NCBI RefSeq assembly: GCF_000687555.1
Contig: NZ_JHWJ01000021.1
Location: forward strand, 1 to 59,728
Direction of reading: 5' to 3'
Origin: [Clostridium] aerotolerans DSM 5434
GTDB taxonomy: Bacteria; Bacillota; Clostridia; Lachnospirales; Lachnospiraceae
DNA: 59,728 nucleotides
This document shows, in pieces, positions 19,162-28,031 of this stretch; the first letter of the stretch is position 1; each line of letters opens with the position of its first letter. Made by a program: the position numbers and the translations under genes. Under the pieces are notes generated by a model, which was not told the DNA's origin, searched no databases, and worked only from the letters and a program-made list of their open reading frames with translations.

Positions 19162-20258
19162 TGAAGGGAAAAGAGCCGCTGTTTCAAACGGCAAAGCGGG
19201 AATCCATTGAACCATGGAAGGCATGGATGATTCGCCTCATTGCGGTTTTTCTGTCTTTGGTAGTCTGTGCAGGAGTCATCGTGGCACTGACTGGACTGAA
19301 TCCTATTGAAGTTTATAAAGGAATTTTTGAAGGTGCCGTAGGTACCAAGAGAAGAATCTGGATGACCATAAGAGATACCCTGGTGCTTCTTTGTATCGCA
19401 GTTGGTATCACACCAGCATTTAAAATGAGATTCTGGAATATTGGTGCAGAAGGTCAGGTCTTAATTGGAGGCGTAACCTCTGCCGCTATGATGATTTATT
19501 TTGGAAATACTCTTTCTCCTTTTATATTATTTCCCCTCATGTTCCTTGGAAGCGCCATTGCAGCCATGATCTGGGCCTGCATTCCAGCTTTCTTTAAGGC
19601 ATACTGGGATACCAATGAAACATTATTTACCTTGATGATGAACTATGTTGCCATGCAGGTGGTTACCTTTGGCATCATTTTCTGGGAAAATCCAAAAGGA
19701 TCTAACTCCGTTGGTACCATTAACTCTGCAACAAAGGGCGGCTGGCTTCCAAAGCTCTTTGGCCTTGAGTATGGCTGGAATCTTATCATTGTATTAGGAC
19801 TTACCATTGCCATGTATTTTTACTTAAAGCACAGCAAGCAGGGCTATGAAATCTCCGTCGTGGGAGAGAGCGGCAATACCGCCCGCTATGCCGGAATTAA
19901 TGTGAAAAAAGTAATTATGAGAACCGTAGCTCTTTCCGGTGCCTTATGCGGAATTGCCGGATTCATCATCGTAAGCGGTGCCAGCCATACGATTTCCACC
20001 AGTACGGCAGGAGGCAGAGGATTTACTGCCATCATCGTTTCCTGGCTTAGTAAATTCAACACCTTTGCCATGATCATCGTTTCTTTCTTCCTTGTTTTCA
20101 TGCAAAAGGGAGCCGGACAGATCGCCTCTCAGTTCAATTTAAATGAAAATGCTTCCGATGTTATTACCGGCATCATTCTTTTCTTTATTCTGGGCTGTGA
20201 ATTCTTTATTGACTATGAAGTAAGGTTCCGGGGCGGCAAACGTTCATCGGCAGAATAG
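19158..20258 (+). CDS. ABC transporter permease, NupP/YufP type
   Basis: First membrane subunit of the importer, 366 aa, with about nine hydrophobic segments and the BPD_transp_2 family features FRMRFWNIGAEGQ-like FKMRFWNIGAEGQVLIGG, AYWDTNETLFTLMMNYVA and GESGNTARYAGI. The ATG overlaps the ATPase stop (ATGA), showing translational coupling. The context with a BMP lipoprotein points to nucleoside import. Confidence 0.9.
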   Translation: MMKGKEPLFQTAKRESIEPWKAWMIRLIAVFLSLVVCAGVIVALTGLNPIEVYKGIFEGAVGTKRRIWMTIRDTLVLLCIAVGITPAFKMRFWNIGAEGQVLIGGVTSAAMMIYFGNTLSPFILFPLMFLGSAIAAMIWACIPAFFKAYWDTNETLFTLMMNYVAMQVVTFGIIFWENPKGSNSVGTINSATKGGWLPKLFGLEYGWNLIIVLGLTIAMYFYLKHSKQGYEISVVGESGNTARYAGINVKKVIMRTVALSGALCGIAGFIIVSGASHTISTSTAGGRGFTAIIVSWLSKFNTFAMIIVSFFLVFMQKGAGQIASQFNLNENASDVITGIILFFILGCEFFIDYEVRFRGGKRSSAE

Positions 20259-20274
20259 GAAGGAGTAATAGATC

Positions 20275-21255
20275 ATGGGACTTTTGGTAATCTTTATTCA
20301 AAAAGTGATCGGCCAGGGAATCGGAATTCTCTACGGCGCACTTGGAGAAATCCTGACAGAAAAATCAGGTAACTTAAATCTGGGGATTCCGGGCATGATG
20401 TATATGGGAGGCATTGCAGGACTCATTGGCGCCTTTTTATATGAAAATTCCACAGCGGCCCCCAATGGACTGGTTGGCGTGCTGATTTCCTTTTTATGTG
20501 CCTTTTTGTGTGCTGCATTTGGCGGACTGATCTACAGCATACTGACCATAACCTTAAAAGCAAATCAAAACGTGACCGGACTTGCCCTGACTACCTTTGG
20601 TGTGGGCTTTGGTAACTTTTTTGGCGGATCTCTTTCAAAGCTTGCCGGCGGTGTTGGACAGATCTCTGTTGCAGTAACCGGACAGGCATTTAAAACTCCC
20701 ATTCCAGGACTGTCAAAGCTTGGAGTCTTGGGACAGGCTCTGTTTTCTTATGGTTTTCTTACTTATCTTGGTGTTGCACTTGCAATCGCACTTGCTCTTT
20801 TCTTAAATAAAACAAGAAAGGGCCTGAACTTAAGAGCAGTAGGAGAGAGCCCGGCGACTGCGGATGCAGCAGGAATTCCTGTTACTGCCTACAAGTATCT
20901 GGCAACCTGCATTGGCGGCGGTTTAAGCGGTCTTGGCGGTCTCTACTTTGTAATGGAGTATTCCGGAGGAACCTGGACCAATAACGGTTTTGGCGACAGA
21001 GGCTGGCTTGCCATTGCTCTAGTCATTTTTGCCCTTTGGAAGCCGGTGGGAGCCATCTGGGGTTCTTTACTGTTTGGAGGGCTTTACATCCTATATTTAT
21101 ATATCCCAGGCTTAAGCCGTGGGTCACAGGAAATATTCAAGGCACTGCCTTATGTTGTAACCATCATCGTACTCATTATTTCGAGTTTAAGGAAAAAAAG
21201 GGAACACCAGCCGCCGGAAAGTCTTGGTCAGGCGTATTTCCGTGAAGAACGATAA
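20275..21255 (+). CDS. ABC transporter permease, NupQ/YufQ type
   Basis: Second membrane subunit, 326 aa, with eight to ten hydrophobic segments and the motifs GEILTEKSGNLNLGIPGMM and LRAVGESPATADAAGI of the family. It starts 16 nt after the previous gene with AAGGAG upstream. It ends the operon; the next gene, ftsH, has its own promoter. Confidence 0.9.
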   Translation: MGLLVIFIQKVIGQGIGILYGALGEILTEKSGNLNLGIPGMMYMGGIAGLIGAFLYENSTAAPNGLVGVLISFLCAFLCAAFGGLIYSILTITLKANQNVTGLALTTFGVGFGNFFGGSLSKLAGGVGQISVAVTGQAFKTPIPGLSKLGVLGQALFSYGFLTYLGVALAIALALFLNKTRKGLNLRAVGESPATADAAGIPVTAYKYLATCIGGGLSGLGGLYFVMEYSGGTWTNNGFGDRGWLAIALVIFALWKPVGAIWGSLLFGGLYILYLYIPGLSRGSQEIFKALPYVVTIIVLIISSLRKKREHQPPESLGQAYFREER

Positions 21256-21315
21256 ATTACATTTTTGAAAAATAAAACCAGTCCGGGTGTTTATAAGGAT
21301 TTTATAATTCTTTTC

Positions 21316-21344
21316 TTGATTTATGGGGAGACTGACACTATAAT
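21316..21344 (+). promoter_or_regulatory. Sigma-A-type promoter of ftsH
   Basis: TTGATT (21316-21321), a 17-bp spacer and a perfect TATAAT (21339-21344) lie 51 bp before the ftsH start. Confidence 0.75.
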
Positions 21345-21395
21345 GATAGAGATATATAATGGGTAGAAACTATCCGGATTGGAGACTTTACACAG

Positions 21396-23372
21396 ATGGA
21401 TAACAAGAATCAGAATCAAAACAAGATGCCGAAAAATACCCAGGCCATCGTTATATGGGTCGCTGCGTTTCTGATTGCCGTAGCAGGAATTTCTTATCTG
21501 CACAACGCGATTACAACGAGGACCAATAAAGAGCTGAGTTACGACACCTTTATGAATATGGTTGATGCGAAACAAGTAGAGTCTGTTCATGTAGACGATA
21601 CAAAGATTACCATCACACCTAAGAGCACCTGGGAAGGATACAAGCCTGGAGTCAGCTATTACACGGTGCGTATGGACTCTGATTTAAAGCTGGTAGACCG
21701 GCTTTATGATGCAGGTGTAGATATCGTAAGGACTCGAAAAGACAGCAATTTCTTCATTCAGACCATAGTCAGCTATCTGCTTTTATTTGCAGCCATGGGA
21801 TTCTTATTGAACTTCATGATGCGCCGGGTTGGCGGCGGCGGACTGATGGGAGTTGGAAAGAGCAACGCCAAGGTCTATGTGCAAAAGGAAACCGGCATTA
21901 CCTTTAAGGATGTGGCGGGAGAAGACGAGGCAAAGGAATCCTTAACTGAGATTGTAGATTTCCTTCATAATCCGGGGAAATATACAAAGATTGGAGCCAA
22001 GCTTCCAAAAGGTGCTCTTCTTGTAGGCCCTCCAGGAACAGGTAAGACACTCCTTGCAAAGGCAGTAGCTGGAGAGGCTCACGTGCCCTTTTATTCCCTG
22101 TCAGGTTCCGATTTTGTTGAGATGTTCGTAGGTGTGGGTGCTTCCCGTGTCCGTGATTTATTCAAACAGGCTCAGGAATCTGCTCCCTGTATTATCTTTA
22201 TCGATGAAGTGGATGCCATCGGAAAAAGCCGTGATTCCAGATTTGGAGGCGGCAACGATGAGAGAGAACAGACACTTAACCAGCTTCTTTCTGAGATGGA
22301 TGGATTTGACTCTTCCAAGGGCCTCTTAGTCCTTGCGGCGACTAACCGTCCGGAGATTCTGGATCCGGCTTTATTAAGACCAGGCCGTTTTGACCGTCGT
22401 ATTATCGTAGATAAGCCGGATTTAAAAGGCCGTGTGGATATTTTAAAGGTTCATGCAAGAGACGTACTTCTTGATGAGACCGTTGATCTTGATGCCATCG
22501 CTCTTGCAACCTCTGGAGCCGTTGGTTCTGATCTTGCCAACATGATTAATGAATCCGCCATTTTAGCAGTTAAGAACGGACGTCATGCCGTGGCTCAGAA
22601 GGATTTATTTGAGGCAGTTGAGGTCGTACTTGTTGGTAAAGAAAAGAAAGACCGTGTTCTTAATAAGGAAGAACGCCGTATCGTTTCCTATCACGAGGTG
22701 GGTCATGCGCTGGTCAGTGCTCTTCAAAAAGATGCAGAGCCAGTACAGAAGATCACCATTGTTCCAAGAACCATGGGTGCTTTGGGATACGTCATGCAGG
22801 TACCGGAAGAAGAGAAATTCTTAAATTCCAAGAAAGAGCTTCATGCCATGCTGGTAGGCTATCTGGCCGGCCGTGCGGCTGAGGAAATCGTATTTGATTC
22901 CATTACCACAGGAGCTGCCAATGACATTGAACAGGCAACTAAGATTGCCAGGGCTATGGTGACTCAGTATGGTATGTCAGATAAATTCGGCCTTATTGGT
23001 CTTGCTACCAAGGAAGACCAGTACTTAAGCGGTCGTACTGTGATGAACTGCGCAGAAGCAACTTCTTCCCAGATAGATGACGAAGTCATGAGAATGCTGA
23101 AGGAGGCCTATGAAGAGGCCAAATCCCTGCTGTTGGAGAATCGTGATGTCATGGATAAGATTGCAGAGTTCCTGATTGAAAGAGAAACCATCACTGGTAA
23201 GGAATTCATGAAGATTTTCCGAGAGGCAAAAGGAATTCCTGAGCCGGAGGAGAAAAAGAAGGATTCTGAAGGGGAAGATAAAGCAGAACCTTCTGACGGT
23301 CTTACAGACTGGGTAGAGGAAAAGGAAGCCGAGAAAGAACCAGATTCTCACTTTGGAGATATTAAAAATTAG
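21396..23372 (+). CDS. ftsH: ATP-dependent zinc metalloprotease FtsH
   Basis: FtsH is the membrane-anchored AAA+ protease that degrades misfolded membrane proteins and regulators. The 658-aa protein has two membrane segments (residues about 12-34 and 125-145), the AAA domain with Walker A GPPGTGKT near residue 211 and Walker B CIIFIDEVDAIG, the second region of homology LLRPGRFDRR, and the zinc site HEVGH near residue 433 with the third ligand in the TTGAANDIEQAT region. The C-terminus is acidic. It is monocistronic, with a promoter in front and a terminator behind. Confidence 0.97.
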   Translation: MDNKNQNQNKMPKNTQAIVIWVAAFLIAVAGISYLHNAITTRTNKELSYDTFMNMVDAKQVESVHVDDTKITITPKSTWEGYKPGVSYYTVRMDSDLKLVDRLYDAGVDIVRTRKDSNFFIQTIVSYLLLFAAMGFLLNFMMRRVGGGGLMGVGKSNAKVYVQKETGITFKDVAGEDEAKESLTEIVDFLHNPGKYTKIGAKLPKGALLVGPPGTGKTLLAKAVAGEAHVPFYSLSGSDFVEMFVGVGASRVRDLFKQAQESAPCIIFIDEVDAIGKSRDSRFGGGNDEREQTLNQLLSEMDGFDSSKGLLVLAATNRPEILDPALLRPGRFDRRIIVDKPDLKGRVDILKVHARDVLLDETVDLDAIALATSGAVGSDLANMINESAILAVKNGRHAVAQKDLFEAVEVVLVGKEKKDRVLNKEERRIVSYHEVGHALVSALQKDAEPVQKITIVPRTMGALGYVMQVPEEEKFLNSKKELHAMLVGYLAGRAAEEIVFDSITTGAANDIEQATKIARAMVTQYGMSDKFGLIGLATKEDQYLSGRTVMNCAEATSSQIDDEVMRMLKEAYEEAKSLLLENRDVMDKIAEFLIERETITGKEFMKIFREAKGIPEPEEKKKDSEGEDKAEPSDGLTDWVEEKEAEKEPDSHFGDIKN

Positions 23373-23380
23373 ATGAATCA

Positions 23381-23414
23381 AACCGCTGTTAGCTATGGCT
23401 GCAGCGGTTTTTTT
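23381..23414 (+). terminator. Intrinsic terminator of ftsH
   Basis: An 8-bp stem (AACCGCTG / CAGCGGTT) with a 13-nt loop is followed by a run of T. It lies 8 nt after the stop codon. Confidence 0.85.
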
Positions 23415-23557
23415 ATATTAAGAAATTACGCTCTATTACATAAAAAGCTCTGCCGGTCGGGATGCGCATGACGCTCTGCAGATTGTCAGAGACTATAGCA
23501 TTTCTTTGCTTCCTTGATGAACTCTAATACGGTCCCACTGCTATAAATTTACAATAT

Positions 23558-23587
23558 TTGACAAATATCTACTATTTGTTATATAAT
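23558..23587 (+). promoter_or_regulatory. Promoter of the chemotaxis receptor gene
   Basis: TTGACA (23558-23563), an 18-bp spacer and TATAAT (23582-23587) lie about 55 bp before the coding region. This is a housekeeping rather than a sigma-D-type motility promoter. The sequence from 23415 to here shows no gene. Confidence 0.7.
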
Positions 23588-23643
23588 TCAATTACAATTT
23601 TTCAAAGAATTTATGATTAAAATACAAAGGATAAGTGGGGGAT

Positions 23644-25800
23644 ATGACCATGGAAAGGAAGAGTCAATTTTTACAGAAGGCCATCAAAAAGAAAGAGGAA
23701 GGCCAGGGATCACTTGGGAAGAGACGATCCATCAAAAAGACATTGTTAATTGGTATCATCAGTCTCTCCGTTTCAATCTCTATTCTTTTTGGATTAGTTA
23801 ACGGTTTCATGTTTTACAGTGATACGAAAGATAATACTGATAAGAGGCTGATGGAATCAGCTCAGGCGTATGGTCAGGCTGTAGAGAATGCCATCGATGT
23901 ATATAAGACAAAGATTGAAGCCGCTGCCCAATACACAACCATTACCGACCAGAACAAAAGCCCGGACCAGAGAAAAGAAGCCTTAGACAAGCTGGCAAAG
24001 CAATATGGCTTTATCGATCTGATTACATCAGATGTCAACGGAAAGGCCAGCAATGGAACCGATGTGAGCAATAAGGAATACTTTATCCAGGCAATGAAGG
24101 GAGAGACCTATCTTTCTTCCACCTTCCATAGCGATGCACTTGGAAAGACCGTTCTGGTCATTGCCACTAAGGTGAATAACGGACAATTCAACGGAGTAAT
24201 CTCAGGAGCCCTGGATGCAGATACCTTTAGCAATATGATTGACGGCGTTTCCATAGGAAAATCAGGCTATGGTTTTATCGTAGATAAAACAGGTAAGGTG
24301 GTTGCTCATAAGAACAGAGAGACCGTAGCCAAAGAGACCAATTATATTGAAATGGGCAAAACAGACAAAGCGTTTGCCGTACTTTCTAAAAACATTCAGG
24401 ATATGGCAAATGGAAATACAGGAATCCGGGAATCAGCCTTAAAGGGTAAGGTCCTGATTATGGGATATACACCAATTAAGAATACCGATGGCTGGTCCAT
24501 TGGAATCGTATCCGATAAGTCAGAGATGATGATGGCATTTTATCAGTCAGTAGGAATGACAGCCCTAATGACTGTACTGCTGATTGGTGTATCGTTGCTC
24601 TTTGCGTTCCGAATCGCCACTCCTATTGTAACTCCCATCATCAATCTGGTAAAACGCATTGAGGCCCTGTCAGAGGGAGATTTACATACCGAAGTACCAC
24701 AGGTGAACTCAGGTGATGAGCTTGAAATCCTGTCTCATTCCTTTACGGAAACCGTGAATACCTTAAATCAATATATCAATGAGATATCCATGATCTTAAG
24801 CAGCCTGGAAAAAGGGGATTGTACCGTTACAACCTCCCAGGATTATAAAGGTGATTTTGTAAAGATCAGAGATTCTTTAAATAGAATTACTTCAAACCTG
24901 AATTCTGTATTTGGTAAGATCAAGGAATCCTCAGAACGTGTAGCAGACGGATCCAAACAGATTTCAGATGCTTCCACGGCTTTGGCGGCGGGAGCTACGG
25001 AACAGGCAGCTACGGTGGAAGAATTAAGTTCTTCTATCACTCAAGTTGCAAACCGGGCTCAGGAGAATGCAGCCAATGTTCAAAAGGCAACCGATTATGT
25101 AAAACAGGCCGGTGACGGAATGAATGAAGGCAATGCCTATATGGAGAGACTGGACCAGTCCATGAAGGAAATCGGACAGGCTTCTGATAAGATATCCAGC
25201 ATAACCAAGGTGATTGAGGACATTGCATTCCAGACCAATATTCTGGCTCTGAATGCAGCAGTGGAATCTGCAAGAGCCGGCGAAGCAGGAAAAGGCTTTG
25301 CAGTCGTTGCCGATGAAGTACGGAATCTGGCTGGCAAATCCGCGGAGGCCGCCAAGCAGACAGCAGAGCTTATAGGACACTCTGTTGAAACCGTCTCAGA
25401 GGGAGGAAAAATAGCCCGTGAGACCACCCGTATCTTAAAGGAAGTGGCAGAGCATTCTGCACTGGTAGAAAAGACGATCCAGGAGATTGCAGAAGCCTCT
25501 TATGAGCAGGTGGAAGCCATTGATGAGATTAACCAGGGCCTGACCCAGGTATCTGTAGTGGTACAGACCAATGCGGCTACTGCGGAAGAAAGCTCTGCAT
25601 CCAGTGAAGAATTAGATGCCCAGGCACAGTTATTAAAACAGGAAGTGGAAAAATTCCGTCTACAGGATATGGGAGCTGCCCCAGTTAAAGAGCAGGAAGC
25701 GTTTGACAACGGATATTCTGCATACAATGCTGTTTCCCATGTTTCCCAGGAGATTGAGATTCCAGAAGATGTACAGAGCTACCATTCTTCAAAATATTAA
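23644..25800 (+). CDS. Methyl-accepting chemotaxis protein with dCache sensor
   Basis: A transmembrane chemoreceptor that passes ligand signals to CheA/CheW. About 718 aa: a positively charged start, a first membrane helix (about residues 37-60), an extracellular double-Cache-type sensor (ending near VIGTPI-like [17 protein letters not shown]), a second helix around residue 300, a HAMP segment, and the long coiled-coil signalling domain whose tip reads [20 protein letters not shown] and [23 protein letters not shown]. The start is uncertain among GTG 23635, ATG 23644 and ATG 23650; the G-rich site at 23635-23641 favours 23650 or 23644. The ligand cannot be read from the sequence. Confidence 0.92.
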   Translation: MTMERKSQFLQKAIKKKEEGQGSLGKRRSIKKTLLIGIISLSVSISILFGLVNGFMFYSDTKDNTDKRLMESAQAYGQAVENAIDVYKTKIEAAAQYTTITDQNKSPDQRKEALDKLAKQYGFIDLITSDVNGKASNGTDVSNKEYFIQAMKGETYLSSTFHSDALGKTVLVIATKVNNGQFNGVISGALDADTFSNMIDGVSIGKSGYGFIVDKTGKVVAHKNRETVAKETNYIEMGKTDKAFAVLSKNIQDMANGNTGIRESALKGKVLIMGYTPIKNTDGWSIGIVSDKSEMMMAFYQSVGMTALMTVLLIGVSLLFAFRIATPIVTPIINLVKRIEALSEGDLHTEVPQVNSGDELEILSHSFTETVNTLNQYINEISMILSSLEKGDCTVTTSQDYKGDFVKIRDSLNRITSNLNSVFGKIKESSERVADGSKQISDASTALAAGATEQAATVEELSSSITQVANRAQENAANVQKATDYVKQAGDGMNEGNAYMERLDQSMKEIGQASDKISSITKVIEDIAFQTNILALNAAVESARAGEAGKGFAVVADEVRNLAGKSAEAAKQTAELIGHSVETVSEGGKIARETTRILKEVAEHSALVEKTIQEIAEASYEQVEAIDEINQGLTQVSVVVQTNAATAEESSASSEELDAQAQLLKQEVEKFRLQDMGAAPVKEQEAFDNGYSAYNAVSHVSQEIEIPEDVQSYHSSKY

Positions 25801-25858
25801 TCATCACTAAGGCTTAAATTCCTTACACAGGCAGATACCATCAGCAAGTATAATGTTA

Positions 25859-25887
25859 TTGTAAGAAATGGAGATTTTTGCTATAAT
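25859..25887 (+). promoter_or_regulatory. Sigma-A-type promoter upstream of jetA
   Basis: TTGTAA (25859-25864), a 17-bp spacer and TATAAT (25882-25887). The predicted transcript starts near 25895, only about 20 nt before a terminator-like hairpin. Confidence 0.65.
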
Positions 25888-25913
25888 GTAAGGAGAAGCC
25901 TTAATAAAAACAT

Positions 25914-25950
25914 AACGGCTGTCATGAACCTATGATAGCCGTTTCTTTTT
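25914..25950 (+). terminator. Terminator-like hairpin in the jetABC leader
   Basis: A 12-bp stem with one G-U pair (AACGGCTGTCAT / ATGATAGCCGTT) and a 6-nt loop is followed by TCTTTTTG. It sits between the only good promoter and the jetA start, so it could act as an attenuator, or it could end a short RNA. Confidence 0.7.
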
Positions 25951-26022
25951 GTCCGTTTCTGCAAAAATGCCGCTGAAACTAAAGAATCTTAGCAGAAGGA
26001 CGGGAGAGGAAGCGAAAGAAAT

Positions 26023-27384
26023 ATGATACTGATGAATGAAATACCAGACCGCTTTTGGGGATTGTTCCGTTCCATCAACCGGTCTACCTACATAGAAGCT
26101 TTGCTGAGAATCAATGAAGAATATGAATATAGCAACTACTTTTTAAGCAGAGAGGTCTGTCTCCAGGTGCTTGACGATTATTTTCTCCAGAAACGGTTCG
26201 TCATCTGGCAGGATGAGCTGGAAGAGGAAGCCGATGAGCTGGAGCCCCCTGCCGCCAGAGTTCTTAACTGGCTGTTAAGAGCCGGCTGGCTTCGAAAAGT
26301 AGATGATTATGCCTCCATGACAGTCCATATCGTAATCCCTGATTACGCAGCTGTTATGATTGAGGCATTTTTTAAGCTTACCACAGACGAAGAAGATGAG
26401 ACCCAGATTTATATCCAGAACATTTACGCCATCCTTTTTTCCCTGAAAAATGATCCAAGAGCCAGCATCAGCCTCTTAAATACGGCCTATGTCAATACGA
26501 AACGGCTTAACAAGACACTTCAGGACATGCTTCACAACATGGACAAGTTCTTTGCAAGCCTCCTTGAAAAACGGGCATACGGAGAGCTTTTAAAGGATCA
26601 TCTGGAAGGTTATGTGGAAGAGATCGTAAAAAAGAAATACCACATTTTAAAAACCTCTGATAATTTCTACCTCTATAAAAATGATATCAAGCGCTGGATC
26701 AGCGCCATGCGGGAGGATGTCCAGTGGATGGAAGAGATGAGCACCCGCAGCCGGAATAAAGTAACGGCAGCAGATGTTTCCGAAAAACTGGATCAGATTG
26801 AGCGGGGATTTGATGATATTGAGCACCGGATCGCCAACATGGATAAGGAACATTCCAGGTATATCCGTGCGACAGTAACAAGGCTTAATTATCTGTTGAA
26901 CCAGGAAGACAACATGAAGGGGCTTGTCATCCGTCTGTTGAACCACTTATCCGAGGCAGAGGATCAGGAAGCTGCGATTCAGGAGACTGGCAATCGGCTG
27001 AACTTATCCCAGGTATCCATTTTATCGGAGCATGCTCTATATAAGAAAAGAAAGCCAAGGTCCATCTTTAAAGAGACCCTGGCAGCGGATGAGGAATCCG
27101 TGGAGCTGACAACTCAGGAGATTTTAAACTTAAACCGGCTAAAGAACCGTTACAGCCGGAAAGAGATTGAAAGCTACTTAGCTTCTCATATGGATAACGG
27201 GCGTATGGAAGTGACAGAGCATACGGTGAAAACGGCAGAGGATTTTGAAATGCTTATTCTGGCTTATGATTATTCGACCAGACGAAAAAGCATTTACGGA
27301 GTGGAAGATCCGGAACCGGAATTGATTGACAATGGCAGATACCGCTATCCCAAGCTGGTGTTTGTAAGGAGGAATGAATCATGA
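26023..27384 (+). CDS. jetA: Wadjet-type JetA family protein (kleisin-like, DUF5716)
   Basis: JetA is the kleisin-like subunit of a JetABC SMC complex related to MukF/MksF. The 453-aa product starts with the family pattern IPDRFWGLFRSINRSTYIEALLRI and is largely helical, with a winged-helix-like N-terminus and a coiled region around residues 240-320. It begins with ATG 26023 behind a GAGAGGAAGCG stretch. Its stop overlaps the jetB start by 4 nt, and jetC follows, so the three form one translation-coupled operon. In known Wadjet systems the complex recognises plasmid DNA by loop extrusion and JetD cuts it; no jetD is present here. Family assignment is from order, size and motifs. Confidence 0.82.
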   Translation: MILMNEIPDRFWGLFRSINRSTYIEALLRINEEYEYSNYFLSREVCLQVLDDYFLQKRFVIWQDELEEEADELEPPAARVLNWLLRAGWLRKVDDYASMTVHIVIPDYAAVMIEAFFKLTTDEEDETQIYIQNIYAILFSLKNDPRASISLLNTAYVNTKRLNKTLQDMLHNMDKFFASLLEKRAYGELLKDHLEGYVEEIVKKKYHILKTSDNFYLYKNDIKRWISAMREDVQWMEEMSTRSRNKVTAADVSEKLDQIERGFDDIEHRIANMDKEHSRYIRATVTRLNYLLNQEDNMKGLVIRLLNHLSEAEDQEAAIQETGNRLNLSQVSILSEHALYKKRKPRSIFKETLAADEESVELTTQEILNLNRLKNRYSRKEIESYLASHMDNGRMEVTEHTVKTAEDFEMLILAYDYSTRRKSIYGVEDPEPELIDNGRYRYPKLVFVRRNES

Positions 27385-28031
27385 CATACGAAGAGACTGC
27401 TGGCGCCATCGGCCAGATCCCATATTATGACGCTTTAAGCCAGGAGGAAAAAAGAGAGGTCACCGACGGCTTAAAAATACTCCTGCGTCAGACCTTTGTG
27501 CTGGAGCACAAGTACGATAAGCGGACCGAGCGCTTTGCCTATAATCAGGAATTTCGAATCTGCAACAAGCACCTGGAATTTATCCGTTCCTATCTAGCCG
27601 TAATCGGTGTGTCCGTTCTGGAAAACAGTCAGCTTGGGATCATCTATATTCAGGGAGAGACAACCATGGGAGACAAACTTCCAAAGCTTGCCACCCTTTA
27701 TCTTCTTGTACTAAAGCTTATTTACGACGAACAGATGGCAGAGGTATCCACCAGCGTCAATGTTTACACCACATTAAGCGATATCCACGAAAAGCTTGGA
27801 AGCTACCGGCTCTTTAAAAAGCAGCCGGCGCCTACTGAAATCAGAAGGACCATAGCATTGTTAAAGAAATATCAGGTATTGGAGCCCTTAGACCTTCTGG
27901 AAGATTTAGAAGGGGACAGCCGACTGATCATTTACCCCTGTATCAATGTGGTGCTTTTTGGTGACGACGTGAGGGGCCTGTTAGAATCATTTGAAGAAGG
28001 AGAGGACAGCGATGACGAATCAGAAATTTGA
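27381..28031 (+). CDS. jetB: Wadjet-type JetB family protein (KITE-like, DUF4194)
   Basis: JetB is the small winged-helix (KITE) subunit that binds the kleisin in JetABC/MukE-type complexes. The 216-aa protein has the expected length. Motifs such as LLRQTFVLEHKYDKRTERFAYNQEFRI and ENSQLGIIYIQGE resemble DUF4194 members. The very acidic C-terminus (EEGEDSDDESEI) overlaps the start of jetC by 20 nt in another frame. Start ATG 27381 overlaps the jetA stop. Confidence 0.82.
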   Translation: MTYEETAGAIGQIPYYDALSQEEKREVTDGLKILLRQTFVLEHKYDKRTERFAYNQEFRICNKHLEFIRSYLAVIGVSVLENSQLGIIYIQGETTMGDKLPKLATLYLLVLKLIYDEQMAEVSTSVNVYTTLSDIHEKLGSYRLFKKQPAPTEIRRTIALLKKYQVLEPLDLLEDLEGDSRLIIYPCINVVLFGDDVRGLLESFEEGEDSDDESEI

